Positions 1 through 5,997 are shown, counted from the stretch's first letter. The stretch: DNA of 13,329 bases from Bacillota bacterium (GCA_009787135.1 WRGP01000215.1:1-13329); one strand, 5' to 3'. Program-made: numbers and translations. Notes: generated from the letters alone by a model not told the origin.

Positions 1-29
1 CAAGCCGGTCTATGGGAGGGATAGGAAGC

Positions 30-1388
30 ATGGCGAGGCTGTTTGGCACAGACGGGGTTCGCGGGATCGCGAACGGGGACCTTACATGTGATTTGGCGTT
101 CAAACTGGGGCAGGCCGGGGCCAGGGTGCTCGCGTCGTCCGTGCACAGGCCGACCATCCTGATCGGCAGGGATACGCGCATCTCCGGTGAGATGCTGGAG
201 GCTGCCATGGTTGCGGGCATATGTTCCCAGGGCAGCCGCGCCGTGCTGCTGGGCGTGCTGCCCACGCCGGGCATCGCGTACCTGACGCGGCTGTATGAGG
301 CGGACGCGGGCGTGGTCATTTCCGCCTCGCATAACACCGTGGAATATAACGGCATCAAGTTTTTTGACAAGAATGGGCATAAGCTCCCGGACGCGCTGGA
401 GGACGAGATAGAGGCGCTCATTTCACAGGGGCCCAATGGCGCGCCCGGGCCCACCGGCAGGGCCGTTGGCCGGCCGGTGCGGCAAATGAACGCGGGTCGC
501 CAGTATGTTGAGTTTCTAAAGGGAACCGCCGCCTGCCGGCTGGACGGGCTGCACATTGTGCTGGACTGCGCGCACGGCGCGGCCTCACAGGTGGCGCCGT
601 TGGTGTTTACGGAGCTTGGCGCGCAGGTGAGCGCGTTTTACCACGAGCCTGATGGCACGAACATCAACGAAAACTGCGGCAGTACGGATCCGGCCAGGCT
701 GCAGGAGCTCGTCAGCGAGCTGGGCGCGGACGCTGGCCTTGCGCTGGACGGGGACGCGGACCGGCTCATCGCCGTGGACGAGCGCGGGCAGCTGGTGGAC
801 GGCGACCACATCATGGCCATTTGCGCGGTGCACCTGAAGAAAGAGGGAAAGCTGGCGCGCAATACGCTGGTCGCGACCGTGATGAGCAATATGGGGCTTG
901 AGATCGCGATGAAGGAGAACGGCATCACCCTGGCGCGCACCAAGGTAGGCGACCGGTACGTGCTGGAAAAAATGCTGGCCGACGGCTTCACGCTGGGCGG
1001 GGAGCAGAGCGGCCACGTGATCTTCCTGCATCACAACACCACGGGCGACGGGCTCATCACGGCGATCCAGCTTATGTGCATCATGGCGCAAGCGAAGGAG
1101 TCGTTGTCCAGACTGGCGCGGGTGATGAAGCACATGCCGCAGGCAACCGTAACCGCGCGTGTGCCGGATCACAGGAAGGACGCGTTCGGCCATGATGAGG
1201 AGATTGGCGCGCGCGTGAAGGCGTTGGAGGCCAAGTATAAAAACCACGGGCGCACGCTGATTCGCGTGTCGGGCACCGAGCCGCTGGCGCGGGTGATGAT
1301 CGAAGGGCCGGACCAGCGCGAGATAGAGCAGGACGCGTATGAGCTGGCGCAGTTTATTGAGAGGAGAATGCGGGAGGAGCGGGGATAA
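30..1388 (+). CDS. glmM: Phosphoglucosamine mutase GlmM
   Basis: This 452-residue protein should interconvert glucosamine-6-phosphate and glucosamine-1-phosphate, the step before UDP-GlcNAc for peptidoglycan, in the cytoplasm. It has the four-domain alpha-D-phosphohexomutase layout at the usual GlmM length. It begins MARLFGTDGVRG. The phosphoserine loop is ISASHN with Ser100, the Mg-binding loop is DGDADR (240-245), the sugar-binding loop is GGEQSGH (323-329), and the phosphate-binding loop is RVSGTEP (412-418). The start at 30 is preferred over the in-frame ATG at 12 because GGGAGGGA (14-21) sits 8 nt upstream and the protein then begins with the conserved N-terminus. The residues after the active Ser-His-Asn are Thr-Val-Glu-Tyr rather than the Pro and Asp common in model GlmMs. 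In many Firmicutes glmM follows cdaA-ybbR; that neighbourhood lies outside the window. Confidence 0.97.
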   Translation: MARLFGTDGVRGIANGDLTCDLAFKLGQAGARVLASSVHRPTILIGRDTRISGEMLEAAMVAGICSQGSRAVLLGVLPTPGIAYLTRLYEADAGVVISASHNTVEYNGIKFFDKNGHKLPDALEDEIEALISQGPNGAPGPTGRAVGRPVRQMNAGRQYVEFLKGTAACRLDGLHIVLDCAHGAASQVAPLVFTELGAQVSAFYHEPDGTNINENCGSTDPARLQELVSELGADAGLALDGDADRLIAVDERGQLVDGDHIMAICAVHLKKEGKLARNTLVATVMSNMGLEIAMKENGITLARTKVGDRYVLEKMLADGFTLGGEQSGHVIFLHHNTTGDGLITAIQLMCIMAQAKESLSRLARVMKHMPQATVTARVPDHRKDAFGHDEEIGARVKALEAKYKNHGRTLIRVSGTEPLARVMIEGPDQREIEQDAYELAQFIERRMREERG

Positions 1389-1420
1389 TAACGGTCTGGT
1401 ATAACAGACTGTGCGAATTT

Positions 1421-1465
1421 GGGCGGTCCGCGGCGGCATACGCGCCGGGGACCGTCCATTCTTCC
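1421..1465 (+). terminator. Hairpin between convergent glmM and collagen-like gene
   Basis: Arms at 1421-1429 and 1449-1457 pair at 8 of 9 positions. An inner CGGCG/CGCCG pairing extends the stem. Only a weak T-rich tail (ATTCTT) follows on the plus strand, 33 nt after the glmM stop. It lies between convergent genes and could serve both, but no true U-tract is present on either strand. Confidence 0.45.
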
Positions 1466-1479
1466 GGATGCGCCGATGC

Positions 1480-2202
1480 CTATGCCAGCTTTATAATCAC
1501 AAGCGACGCGGACGAGACAGTCGCGTAGGTATAACTTCCCACGATATCTCCAGTTAGCTGCAAATCCGCGGGGACATCGTCCACGGCAACGACACGCAGG
1601 CTGCTGAATGCCGCGAAGCTTGCCGAGGGGTCCGGCGCTTGAAAAGTATTGGTTGAGAATGATCCGCCAAGAGGGTAGCCGTCCAAGGTCAGCTGCAGCG
1701 TAACGGTGGCCATGGTGGACGCAACGGACATTGACGCGCTGTATCCGATTAGGTATACGCCCTGCTGCGTGATAGTGAACGTGCCCGTTAGCGGCGATGG
1801 AGAAACCGCGTCTCCAACCTGCGTGACCGTATTGAATGGAATCGGAATGTCGTTGCCCGGGTAGACGCCGGAGCCTCTAACCACCCCGAAGATGTTATTG
1901 GTCATAGCGGGCCCTTCTGGTCCGGTGGGCCCCGTAGGTCCGGTGGGTCCGGTAGGCCCGGTGGGCCCAGTGGGTCCGGTAGGCCCTCCGGTGGGTCCCG
2001 TAGGTCCAGTGGGTCCGGTAGGTCCGGTGGGCCCCGTAGGTCCGGTAGGCCCCGCAGGCCCGGTGGGCCTCGTCCCTCCCGGAGGGATAGGCTCGCAAGA
2101 TACCCAGGGGAGCTGTCCGCAGCTGTTGGGGCCTAAAGATTCCCCGCAGCCGCGCAAAGCATTCCCACAACCGCCTAAAGAATTGTTTTTATTGTAAAAC
2201 AC
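1480..2202 (-). CDS. Collagen-like (GPT-repeat) surface or exosporium-type protein
   Basis: This is a 240-residue protein. Residues 1-45 form a Gly/Cys-rich head with cysteines at 12, 19, 28 and 36. Residues 46-99 are collagen-type triplets, almost all Pro-Thr-Gly. Residues 100-240 form a beta-rich C-terminal domain like the C1q/TNF-type trimerising heads of BclA proteins (family knowledge). Proteins of this layout form trimeric filaments on spores or cell surfaces; no signal peptide is visible, which fits assembly on a spore. The frame is open to a GTG at 2247, but I choose the GTG at 2202: GATGAGGTGAT (2207-2217) almost matches the ideal ribosome binding site, about 6 nt upstream, and a possible promoter at 2237-2264 would put the transcript start inside the longer version. 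There is no clear ribosome binding site for the upstream GTG or ATGs. The surface role is inferred from architecture. Confidence 0.85.
   Translation of the reverse strand: MFYNKNNSLGGCGNALRGCGESLGPNSCGQLPWVSCEPIPPGGTRPTGPAGPTGPTGPTGPTGPTGPTGPTGGPTGPTGPTGPTGPTGPTGPTGPEGPAMTNNIFGVVRGSGVYPGNDIPIPFNTVTQVGDAVSPSPLTGTFTITQQGVYLIGYSASMSVASTMATVTLQLTLDGYPLGGSFSTNTFQAPDPSASFAAFSSLRVVAVDDVPADLQLTGDIVGSYTYATVSSASLVIIKLA
1906..2067 (-). repeat. Collagen-type triplet repeat with one register break
   Basis: A 9-bp periodic tract encodes Pro-Thr-Gly triplets. Read on the minus strand the order is PTG, PAG, seven PTG, one extra Gly, seven PTG, PEG, PA. The Thr and Gly codons vary (ACC, ACG, ACT), so the tract is not a pure DNA repeat, but it is regular enough for length change by slippage. 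The single extra Gly codon splits the helix into two equal seven-triplet blocks. Confidence 0.95.
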
Positions 2203-2236
2203 GTGAATCACCTCATCAATAATGGAATCCATGATC

Positions 2237-2264
2237 ATTGTATTCACACATTTCAGAAATGTGA
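2237..2264 (-). promoter_or_regulatory. Possible sporulation (SigE-like) promoter for the collagen-like gene
   Basis: On the minus strand AATACAAT (2237-2244) matches 7 of 8 positions of the SigE -10 consensus CATACAHT. TCACATT (2258-2264) matches 6 of 7 positions of the -35 consensus KMATATT. The 13-nt gap is one or two shorter than usual. Transcription would begin near 2230, about 28 nt before the GTG at 2202. TACAAT could also act as a SigA -10, but no good -35 lies 17 nt upstream. Confidence 0.35.
2247..2263. promoter_or_regulatory. 17-bp perfect palindrome upstream of the collagen-like gene
   Basis: CACATTTC and GAAATGTG flank a single central base (2255). The palindrome lies about 45-60 bp upstream of the chosen GTG and overlaps the proposed -35 region, a position expected for an operator. 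It could also be a weak hairpin downstream of the exporter operon, although no U-tract follows. Confidence 0.4.
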
Positions 2265-2307
2265 GGTGGCTGGCGGGGATTTACCGCAATGCTGTTTACA
2301 GCTGATC

Positions 2308-3300
2308 TCAATCCTCCGTCCAGCCGCGGTACAACTCCGCAATCACCGACTCAATCGGCGCGCGGCCCGTTTCCACATCGCGTACGCCCGGGATTTCCGC
2401 CAGCGAGCGCAGCAGCGCGGCGATAGAAACCGACCCGGCGTCGTATTCATAGCAATGCCGGTCTCCTTCGCGGCTGATCATGACCGCGCCGTGAAGGTCG
2501 GGTTCTGGTTCCCGCGCGGTAAAGCATAGGAGGCGTTTGTCGCCCGTGAGAAGCGTCAGCGCGTCGTATTTGCCGTCAAAGGCGAGCTTTCCCTTGCTCA
2601 GCAGCATAATGCGCTGGGCCATTTCGGTCAGGTCGTCGATGTCATGGCTGGTAACGAGAAGGGTCTTGCCCTCCTCGCGGTTCATGCGCTTGAGGCAGTC
2701 AATGATCCTCCGCTTGGCCAGCACGTCCAGACCGAGGGTCGGCTCGTCCAGCAGGATCAGGCTGGGGTCGTGCAGAAGCATCAGCCCCAGGTTGGCGCGC
2801 ATGCGCTGTCCAAGCGACAGCTCACGGCTGAAGGTGTCCAGAAATTCGTCCAACCCGAGCAAATCACAGGCCATTGTGAACATACGCGCGTACGTCTTAT
2901 CTTCAATATCCCATACCCGCCGCTTCCATTCAAAGGACGCGCGGACCGGATGGTCCCACCACAGCTCGCTGCGGTTGCCAAAGAGCACGCCGGTCTTTTG
3001 CATGATCGGGATGCGGTCCCTCGCGGGGTCTAAACCAAGCGCCGAGACCCGGCCGCTTTGCGGGGCCAGCATGCCGCACAGCAGCTTGAACGTGGTACTT
3101 TTGCCCGCGCCGTTCGGCCCGGCATAGGCCACGAACTCGCCCCCGCGGATGGAAAAAGATACGCCGTCCAGCGCGGCGACGCGGCGCGTGCCGCGCCTGA
3201 ATAAGCCTGCGGGCCTGCCTTGGCTGAATACTTTTGTCACGTTGGAAAGCTCAATTGCGATGTCCGAGGTCGCGATAGCGGCCGCAGCCAAATTTGACAT
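2308..3300 (-). CDS. ABC-2 exporter, ATP-binding subunit (COG4586-like)
   Basis: A 330-residue cytoplasmic ATPase that should power the two permeases encoded just upstream. Walker A is GPNGAGKST (61-69), the signature is LSLGQ (161-165, a variant of LSGGQ), Walker B is LILLDEPTLGLD (181-192), and the switch His is H219 in TSHD. The FGNRSELWWD stretch (107-116) resembles the family motif FGQ..QLWWD, but the Q-loop Gln is Asn109. The roughly 80-residue tail after the nucleotide-binding domain is typical of this subgroup. The start is ATG at 3300 with AAAGGATTGAGG just upstream. The first 50 nt overlap the end of the preceding permease gene, so translation is probably coupled. The substrate is unknown; members of this triad have been linked to export of toxic compounds such as viologens (family recall). 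Confidence 0.93.
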   Translation of the reverse strand: MSNLAAAAIATSDIAIELSNVTKVFSQGRPAGLFRRGTRRVAALDGVSFSIRGGEFVAYAGPNGAGKSTTFKLLCGMLAPQSGRVSALGLDPARDRIPIMQKTGVLFGNRSELWWDHPVRASFEWKRRVWDIEDKTYARMFTMACDLLGLDEFLDTFSRELSLGQRMRANLGLMLLHDPSLILLDEPTLGLDVLAKRRIIDCLKRMNREEGKTLLVTSHDIDDLTEMAQRIMLLSKGKLAFDGKYDALTLLTGDKRLLCFTAREPEPDLHGAVMISREGDRHCYEYDAGSVSIAALLRSLAEIPGVRDVETGRAPIESVIAELYRGWTED

Positions 3301-4096
3301 AATGCCTCAATCCTTTCTGAAACGCGTAGGTGGCCGCGCTGAGCAGCGCGGCGGCGATGATCACGGGCAAAAGGAGCGTGACGGGCGCGTCCATTTTGCC
3401 CAGCAGGATGTGCGCAGGGAGCCATGCCATCAGGCCCACGGGCACGGCGGTGAAAAGCAGGCCCGCCAGCCATGAGGGCAGGCCGGACAGCGGGTATTTT
3501 CCCAGCCCGGAGAATACGTCTATGGCCAGGGAGGAAATCTCTTCGCACGCCGCCGGCTTGTAGAAGGCCGAAGCGCCTGCCAGATACGCCCAGCCCGTCA
3601 CCACGGCCATGCGGAGCAGAAGGCACGCCAGCAGCAGCAAAAGCCATGCGGGCGTAACGGCGAGCCCAAGGCGCGTGATGGAAACGATGGTGAGCGCCAG
3701 GCCGCACAGAAAGCCGCTGTTGCCAGACACGGGCATAAAGCCCTCCGCGAGCAGCTGCATCCACAGCGGCACAGGCTGGATGAGCATATGATCCACCTGC
3801 CCGCGCCCCACGCGGCGGCTGATGTGCAGAACGTTGTTGCTGGCAAAGAGCATCGCGTTCAGCCCGTCGGCCAAGGTGAAAAAGCCCAGGAAGAACAGCG
3901 CTTCGTCCGCGCTGAGCCCGGCCACGCCCGCAAAGCGCTGTGACAAAAGAAACACGCCGGAGATGGAGGCCACGCTTCCCAGGAGGTCGCTCGCGATGCA
4001 CAGGGCGCAGGTAAACTTATCCTGCATAAACCACTGCAGGTCCATGCGGGCGTAGAGCTTGTACAGGCACAGAAGACGCCGTATCTTATCCGCCAT
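3251..4096 (-). CDS. ABC-2 exporter, permease subunit 2 (COG3694-like)
   Basis: A 281-residue membrane protein with about six hydrophobic segments. The stretch RRVGRGQVDHMLIQPVPLWMQ matches the sG-x-ld-x-LlrPl-type motif of COG3694 permeases. A GLGKYPLSGLPSW segment and an IVS.TRLGL helix are also family-like. It should form the membrane channel with the neighbouring permease. The frame runs back to 4243, but the start at 4096 is preferred: AAGGATGGTG lies just upstream, MADKIRRLLCLYKLYARMDLQ is a typical N-terminus, and the upstream extension is Arg/Trp-rich and lies inside the preceding gene. It overlaps the upstream permease gene by 11 nt and the ATPase gene by 50 nt. Confidence 0.9.
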   Translation of the reverse strand: MADKIRRLLCLYKLYARMDLQWFMQDKFTCALCIASDLLGSVASISGVFLLSQRFAGVAGLSADEALFFLGFFTLADGLNAMLFASNNVLHISRRVGRGQVDHMLIQPVPLWMQLLAEGFMPVSGNSGFLCGLALTIVSITRLGLAVTPAWLLLLLACLLLRMAVVTGWAYLAGASAFYKPAACEEISSLAIDVFSGLGKYPLSGLPSWLAGLLFTAVPVGLMAWLPAHILLGKMDAPVTLLLPVIIAAALLSAATYAFQKGLRHYVKFGCGRYRDLGHRN

Positions 4097-4856
4097 AGGA
4101 CACCATCCTTTCCCTGGAGCGTTTGAACCATACAAGCGCCAGCGGCCACAGGATGATATTCCAGAAAACCTGCGCGGCCAGAAGGCGTCCCGCGCTATCC
4201 AGCCCCGCGTATAGCGCCAGCGGCGCGCCCGCCAGGGTGCCAAACGGCGAGAGGGCGAGCCAGTCGCCCAGCCCCCAGGGCAGCGCGCGAAAGGGAATCA
4301 CCGCGCCCGTGAGCAGGGCGCTGAGCGCCGCGCGGATGCGGTGCATGGTCCACTCCTGGCTCTTGAGCCTTATGAGCGCGCAGGTAAACAGAAAATCCAC
4401 CGCGAACCCCTGCGAGACGGCCAGCGGCAGCGAGAGGAGGAACCAGCCGCTGGCCGGTATCACGCGGATGCCCGCCATGGCGGCTATGGCCGTAACCGGA
4501 AAGGAAAACAGCAAAAGTTGCGTCACCCATCCGCCCACGGTATGGGCGGCAAGCTGGCCAAAGATGGACGCGGGGCGCTGGTAGAGGCCCAGCATCGTGC
4601 CGTCGTGCATCCAGCCGGATGCGGGCGTCGCGATGTTCAGCATCGGGTGCAGCACGGCGGACAGCAGCGTGTAGGTGAGCGCCTGATCCCGCGTCAAGCC
4701 CTCCATGTCCGCGCCCTGCGCAAGCAGCGCGCGCCAAATGGCCAGCAGGGCCAGCAAATTGAGCACGCGCAGCAAATAGCCGCCCACAAGCTCGGCAAGG
4801 CCGAAATAACCCTGTTCGCGCACGCACATGCGCGCTGTCGCGATGGTTCGTTGCAT
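4086..4856 (-). CDS. ABC-2 exporter, permease subunit 1 (COG4587-like)
   Basis: A 256-residue membrane protein, first gene of the exporter operon. It has about six hydrophobic stretches (roughly residues 20-45, 58-78, 100-127, 133-160, 185-205 and 225-245). The GTMLGLYQRPASIFGQL segment is the ABC-2 loop seen in this permease group. I start at ATG 4856, giving MQRTIATARMCVREQGYFG, the normal family N-terminus. The longer frame to 4928 would read back through the terminator hairpin. Its ribosome binding site is only a G-run followed by AAG (4862-4871), which is weak. The gene begins 37 nt after the terminator-like hairpin of the leader, so expression probably depends on read-through. Confidence 0.88.
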   Translation of the reverse strand: MQRTIATARMCVREQGYFGLAELVGGYLLRVLNLLALLAIWRALLAQGADMEGLTRDQALTYTLLSAVLHPMLNIATPASGWMHDGTMLGLYQRPASIFGQLAAHTVGGWVTQLLLFSFPVTAIAAMAGIRVIPASGWFLLSLPLAVSQGFAVDFLFTCALIRLKSQEWTMHRIRAALSALLTGAVIPFRALPWGLGDWLALSPFGTLAGAPLALYAGLDSAGRLLAAQVFWNIILWPLALVWFKRSRERMVSYGG

Positions 4857-4892
4857 TGAAACTTCCCCCCCAAACGTATCAAAATGCGCAGC

Positions 4893-4925
4893 AAAAAGCG
4901 GAGCGTCCTTCCGACCCTCCGCTTT
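4893..4925 (-). terminator. Attenuator-type terminator in front of the exporter operon
   Basis: On the minus strand the arms AAAGCGGAG (4917-4925) and CTCCGCTTT (4895-4903) pair perfectly over 9 bp. An inner 3-bp GTC/GAC stem extends the hairpin. The 3' arm runs on into T4893-4894, giving TTTTT. It lies between the leader ORF and the first permease start, so as an intrinsic terminator it would stop transcripts before the exporter genes. Confidence 0.8.
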
Positions 4926-4926
4926 C

Positions 4927-4947
4927 AAAAAAGCAAACGCGTTTTGC
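4927..4947 (-). terminator. Weak first terminator or pause hairpin just after the leader ORF
   Basis: GCAAA (4943-4947) and TTTGC (4933-4937) form a 5-bp stem followed directly by six T residues (4927-4932) on the minus strand. The 5' arm begins 2 nt after the leader stop codon, so a ribosome at the end of the leader ORF would cover it. The stem is short and may be a pause site rather than a full terminator. Confidence 0.45.
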
Positions 4948-4949
4948 CG

Positions 4950-5060
4950 CTATGGATAGCGCACGCGGGGTTCAAAAAGGACAGACCTCTCCCTTGTGTG
5001 CGCAAACGCATGGCCGTTGTCGCGTATGGTGGCAAGGCTGTCGATCAACCAGCTATACAC
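4950..5060 (-). CDS. Leader peptide (36 aa) controlling the ABC exporter operon
   Basis: GTG at 5060 opens a 36-codon ORF ending at TAG 4950-4952. AAGGGAGGTGG (5067-5077) lies 6 nt upstream and is one of the best ribosome binding sites in the window, stronger than that of the exporter gene itself. The peptide begins MYSWLIDSL and ends EPRVRYP. The Arg-Val-Arg triplet (residues 32-34) fits the +X+ pattern known for macrolide-dependent ribosome arrest, and the last sense codon is Pro. The ORF is followed at once by two terminator-like hairpins and then the permease gene. This order (promoter, well-translated short ORF, terminator, resistance or efflux gene) is typical of ribosome-mediated attenuation. 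I do not recognise the peptide sequence. That it is translated is strongly suggested; the ligand is inference. Confidence 0.72.
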   Translation of the reverse strand: MYSWLIDSLATIRDNGHAFAHTRERSVLFEPRVRYP

Positions 5061-5089
5061 GCGCGGCCACCTCCCTTGTTGGTAAGGTC

Positions 5090-5118
5090 AGTGTAACAGG
5101 CGGAACGAGGGATGTCAA
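5090..5118 (-). promoter_or_regulatory. SigA-type promoter of the exporter leader transcript
   Basis: On the minus strand, TTGACA (5113-5118) and TACACT (5090-5095) are separated by exactly 17 nt. Transcription should start near 5083, giving a leader of about 227 nt before the first permease codon. Confidence 0.85.
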
Positions 5119-5183
5119 GCGTGACGAGTGTCTTTTTCAAATCACGTGCTTGCGTGCTTGTATCTCACCGGAGAATTGACGCC

Positions 5184-5213
5184 TTGACTATAGGGTCACA
5201 GCTGAAATATAAT
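5184..5213 (+). promoter_or_regulatory. SigA-type promoter of the small membrane protein gene
   Basis: TTGACT (5184-5189) and TATAAT (5208-5213) are spaced by 18 nt. Transcription should begin near 5220, about 36 nt before the ATG at 5256. It is divergent from the exporter leader promoter. Confidence 0.85.
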
Positions 5214-5255
5214 AACAAGGCGCATTGTCGTTATATGATTTGGGAGGTGGGCATC

Positions 5256-5657
5256 ATGGGCATCACAATTGGCGGATGGGTTCTCGTGGCGTTCGGCGTG
5301 ATTTGTCTGTTTGCCGGCATTGGCGCGGCAAGCTATCTTAAGCGAAACCAAAAAGGCGCGGCTTTCGCGTCAGCCGTTTCCGGCGTTCTGGTTGCCGTAT
5401 TGTGCGTCGGCGGCGCGCTGATTTACAGCGGCACAGAAGCCGGCAAGCGCGCTTACAAAGACCAACAGTCCAACTTTACCGGCGGGATACACAGAACCTT
5501 GACAATCTATGACATCAATGGCAATGTCATCAAAGAGTACAGCGGAGAGTTCGACGTTGAGACCACCAATGAACGGTATATCCTCTTTGACGACGCGGAA
5601 GGGAAGCGGCATATCATCTACAACACCACCGGGACAGTGATCGTTGACGAGATATAG
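5256..5657 (+). CDS. Small two-helix membrane protein of unknown function
   Basis: A 133-residue protein with two transmembrane segments (about residues 5-26 and 34-56). A polar, beta-rich tail of about 75 residues follows, containing FTGGIHRTLTIYD, INGNVIKEYSGEFDVET and the end RHIIYNTTGTVIVDEI. The tail resembles, by memory only, a common small Firmicutes and phage family with the pattern GG-x-NRT-x-x-x-YD-x-NG-x-x-I (possibly DUF5052). The function is unknown. The frame is open from 5112, but ATG 5256 is the start: GGGAGGTGG (5242-5250) lies 5 nt upstream, the promoter at 5184-5213 excludes most of the longer version, and the upstream residues are not protein-like. Its last 40 nt overlap the opposite-strand gene at 5618-5857. 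Confidence 0.85.
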   Translation: MGITIGGWVLVAFGVICLFAGIGAASYLKRNQKGAAFASAVSGVLVAVLCVGGALIYSGTEAGKRAYKDQQSNFTGGIHRTLTIYDINGNVIKEYSGEFDVETTNERYILFDDAEGKRHIIYNTTGTVIVDEI

Positions 5658-5857
5658 CCCCGGCCAATATCCGGGCAAAAAAGAACAACGCCGGGATCCT
5701 TCTTTGCCAGGCGTTGTTCTGTACGGCGGTTATAGCCCTTTGGATTCTCCGGCTTGCGCGTCACGGGGCTTAGATTCCCCCAGGTGGCGCGTTTTGCCGT
5801 GTTCAGCGCCTTTTTCTCCTTTTTGGAGAGCTTTTCATAGGGCACAAAGCCTTTCAT
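5618..5857 (-). CDS. Small basic protein with a terminator inside its ORF; BrfA/ArfA-like ribosome rescue factor candidate
   Basis: ATG at 5857 has AAAGGAG 9 nt upstream; an in-frame ATG at 5866 abuts that site directly and is unlikely. The open frame has 79 codons. Residues 1-53 are strongly basic, with EKLSKKEKKALNTAKR, TWGNLSPVTRKPENPKGYNRR and a later RLAKK cluster. This kind of short SKK..KR..NPVTR protein is familiar from Firmicutes. An intrinsic terminator (5677-5720) lies in frame within codons 46-60, about 60 nt before the stop, so most mRNAs should end without a stop codon and encode about 60 residues. E. coli arfA and B. subtilis brfA have this design: their products recruit a release factor to stalled ribosomes and are themselves removed by tmRNA tagging. 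The basic tail fits. Homology to BrfA is not proven here; loss of an original stop codon is the alternative. Confidence 0.72.
   Translation of the reverse strand: MKGFVPYEKLSKKEKKALNTAKRATWGNLSPVTRKPENPKGYNRRTEQRLAKKDPGVVLFCPDIGRGYISSTITVPVVL
5677..5720 (-). terminator. Intrinsic terminator located inside the small basic ORF
   Basis: The arms at 5710-5720 and 5682-5692 pair perfectly over 11 bp with a 17-nt loop. On the minus strand they run into a T6 tract (5677-5682). The T-tract falls in the codons CTT TTT of the reading frame, well before the TAG at 5618-5620. On the plus strand the hairpin lacks a T-tract. A smaller hairpin (5659-5675) follows the plus-strand gene, also without a T-tract. 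Confidence 0.88.
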
Positions 5858-5886
5858 GGCGTCCATCTCCTTTCTGTTTCAATAAC

Positions 5887-5915
5887 AGTATACGCGCGGC
5901 ACGCCCAAATTGCAA
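5887..5915 (-). promoter_or_regulatory. Promoter of the small basic ORF
   Basis: On the minus strand TTGCAA (5910-5915) and TATACT (5887-5892) are 17 nt apart. Transcription should start near 5880, about 23 nt before the chosen ATG, just upstream of the AAAGGAG site. It gives the gene its own short transcript ending at the terminator near 5677. Confidence 0.78.
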
Positions 5916-5997
5916 GGCTTTTGGGTCAGCGCGGCGCGCATGGTACACGCGGCAGAAAGAAATTTCAAAATTCTGTCAACTTATTTTTTGACTTTAT

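Noticed and set aside
1..24. Possible end of an upstream gene (frame 1 reads QAGLWEG then TAG at 22-24)
   Set aside because: Eight codons are too few to claim a gene, although a ybbR-like gene would be expected before glmM.
585..1439. 284-codon minus-strand frame across glmM
   Set aside because: It is a shadow of glmM with Arg/His/Leu-rich composition and no recognisable motif.
1906..2067. CRISPR array
   Set aside because: The regular units are only 9 bp, in frame and coding, with no spacers.
1892..2197. Plus-strand Gly-Pro-Val collagen-like frame opposite the collagen gene
   Set aside because: The complement of the GPT repeat automatically encodes GPV triplets; it lacks a ribosome binding site and the flanking domains seen on the minus strand.
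2264..2307. Terminator after the exporter operon
   Set aside because: Only 4-bp stems (GCTG/CAGC and GCGG/CCGC) without a T-run are visible on the minus strand, so some read-through into the collagen-like gene is possible.
4857..5083. T-box or other metabolite riboswitch in the exporter leader
   Set aside because: No T-box core (GGTGGNACCGCG) or other riboswitch core I know is present; the translated short ORF explains the region better.
4856..5179. 107-codon plus-strand frame across the exporter leader
   Set aside because: It runs against the exporter promoter and leader ORF, is Arg/Ser/Gln-rich without a motif, and has no ribosome binding site.
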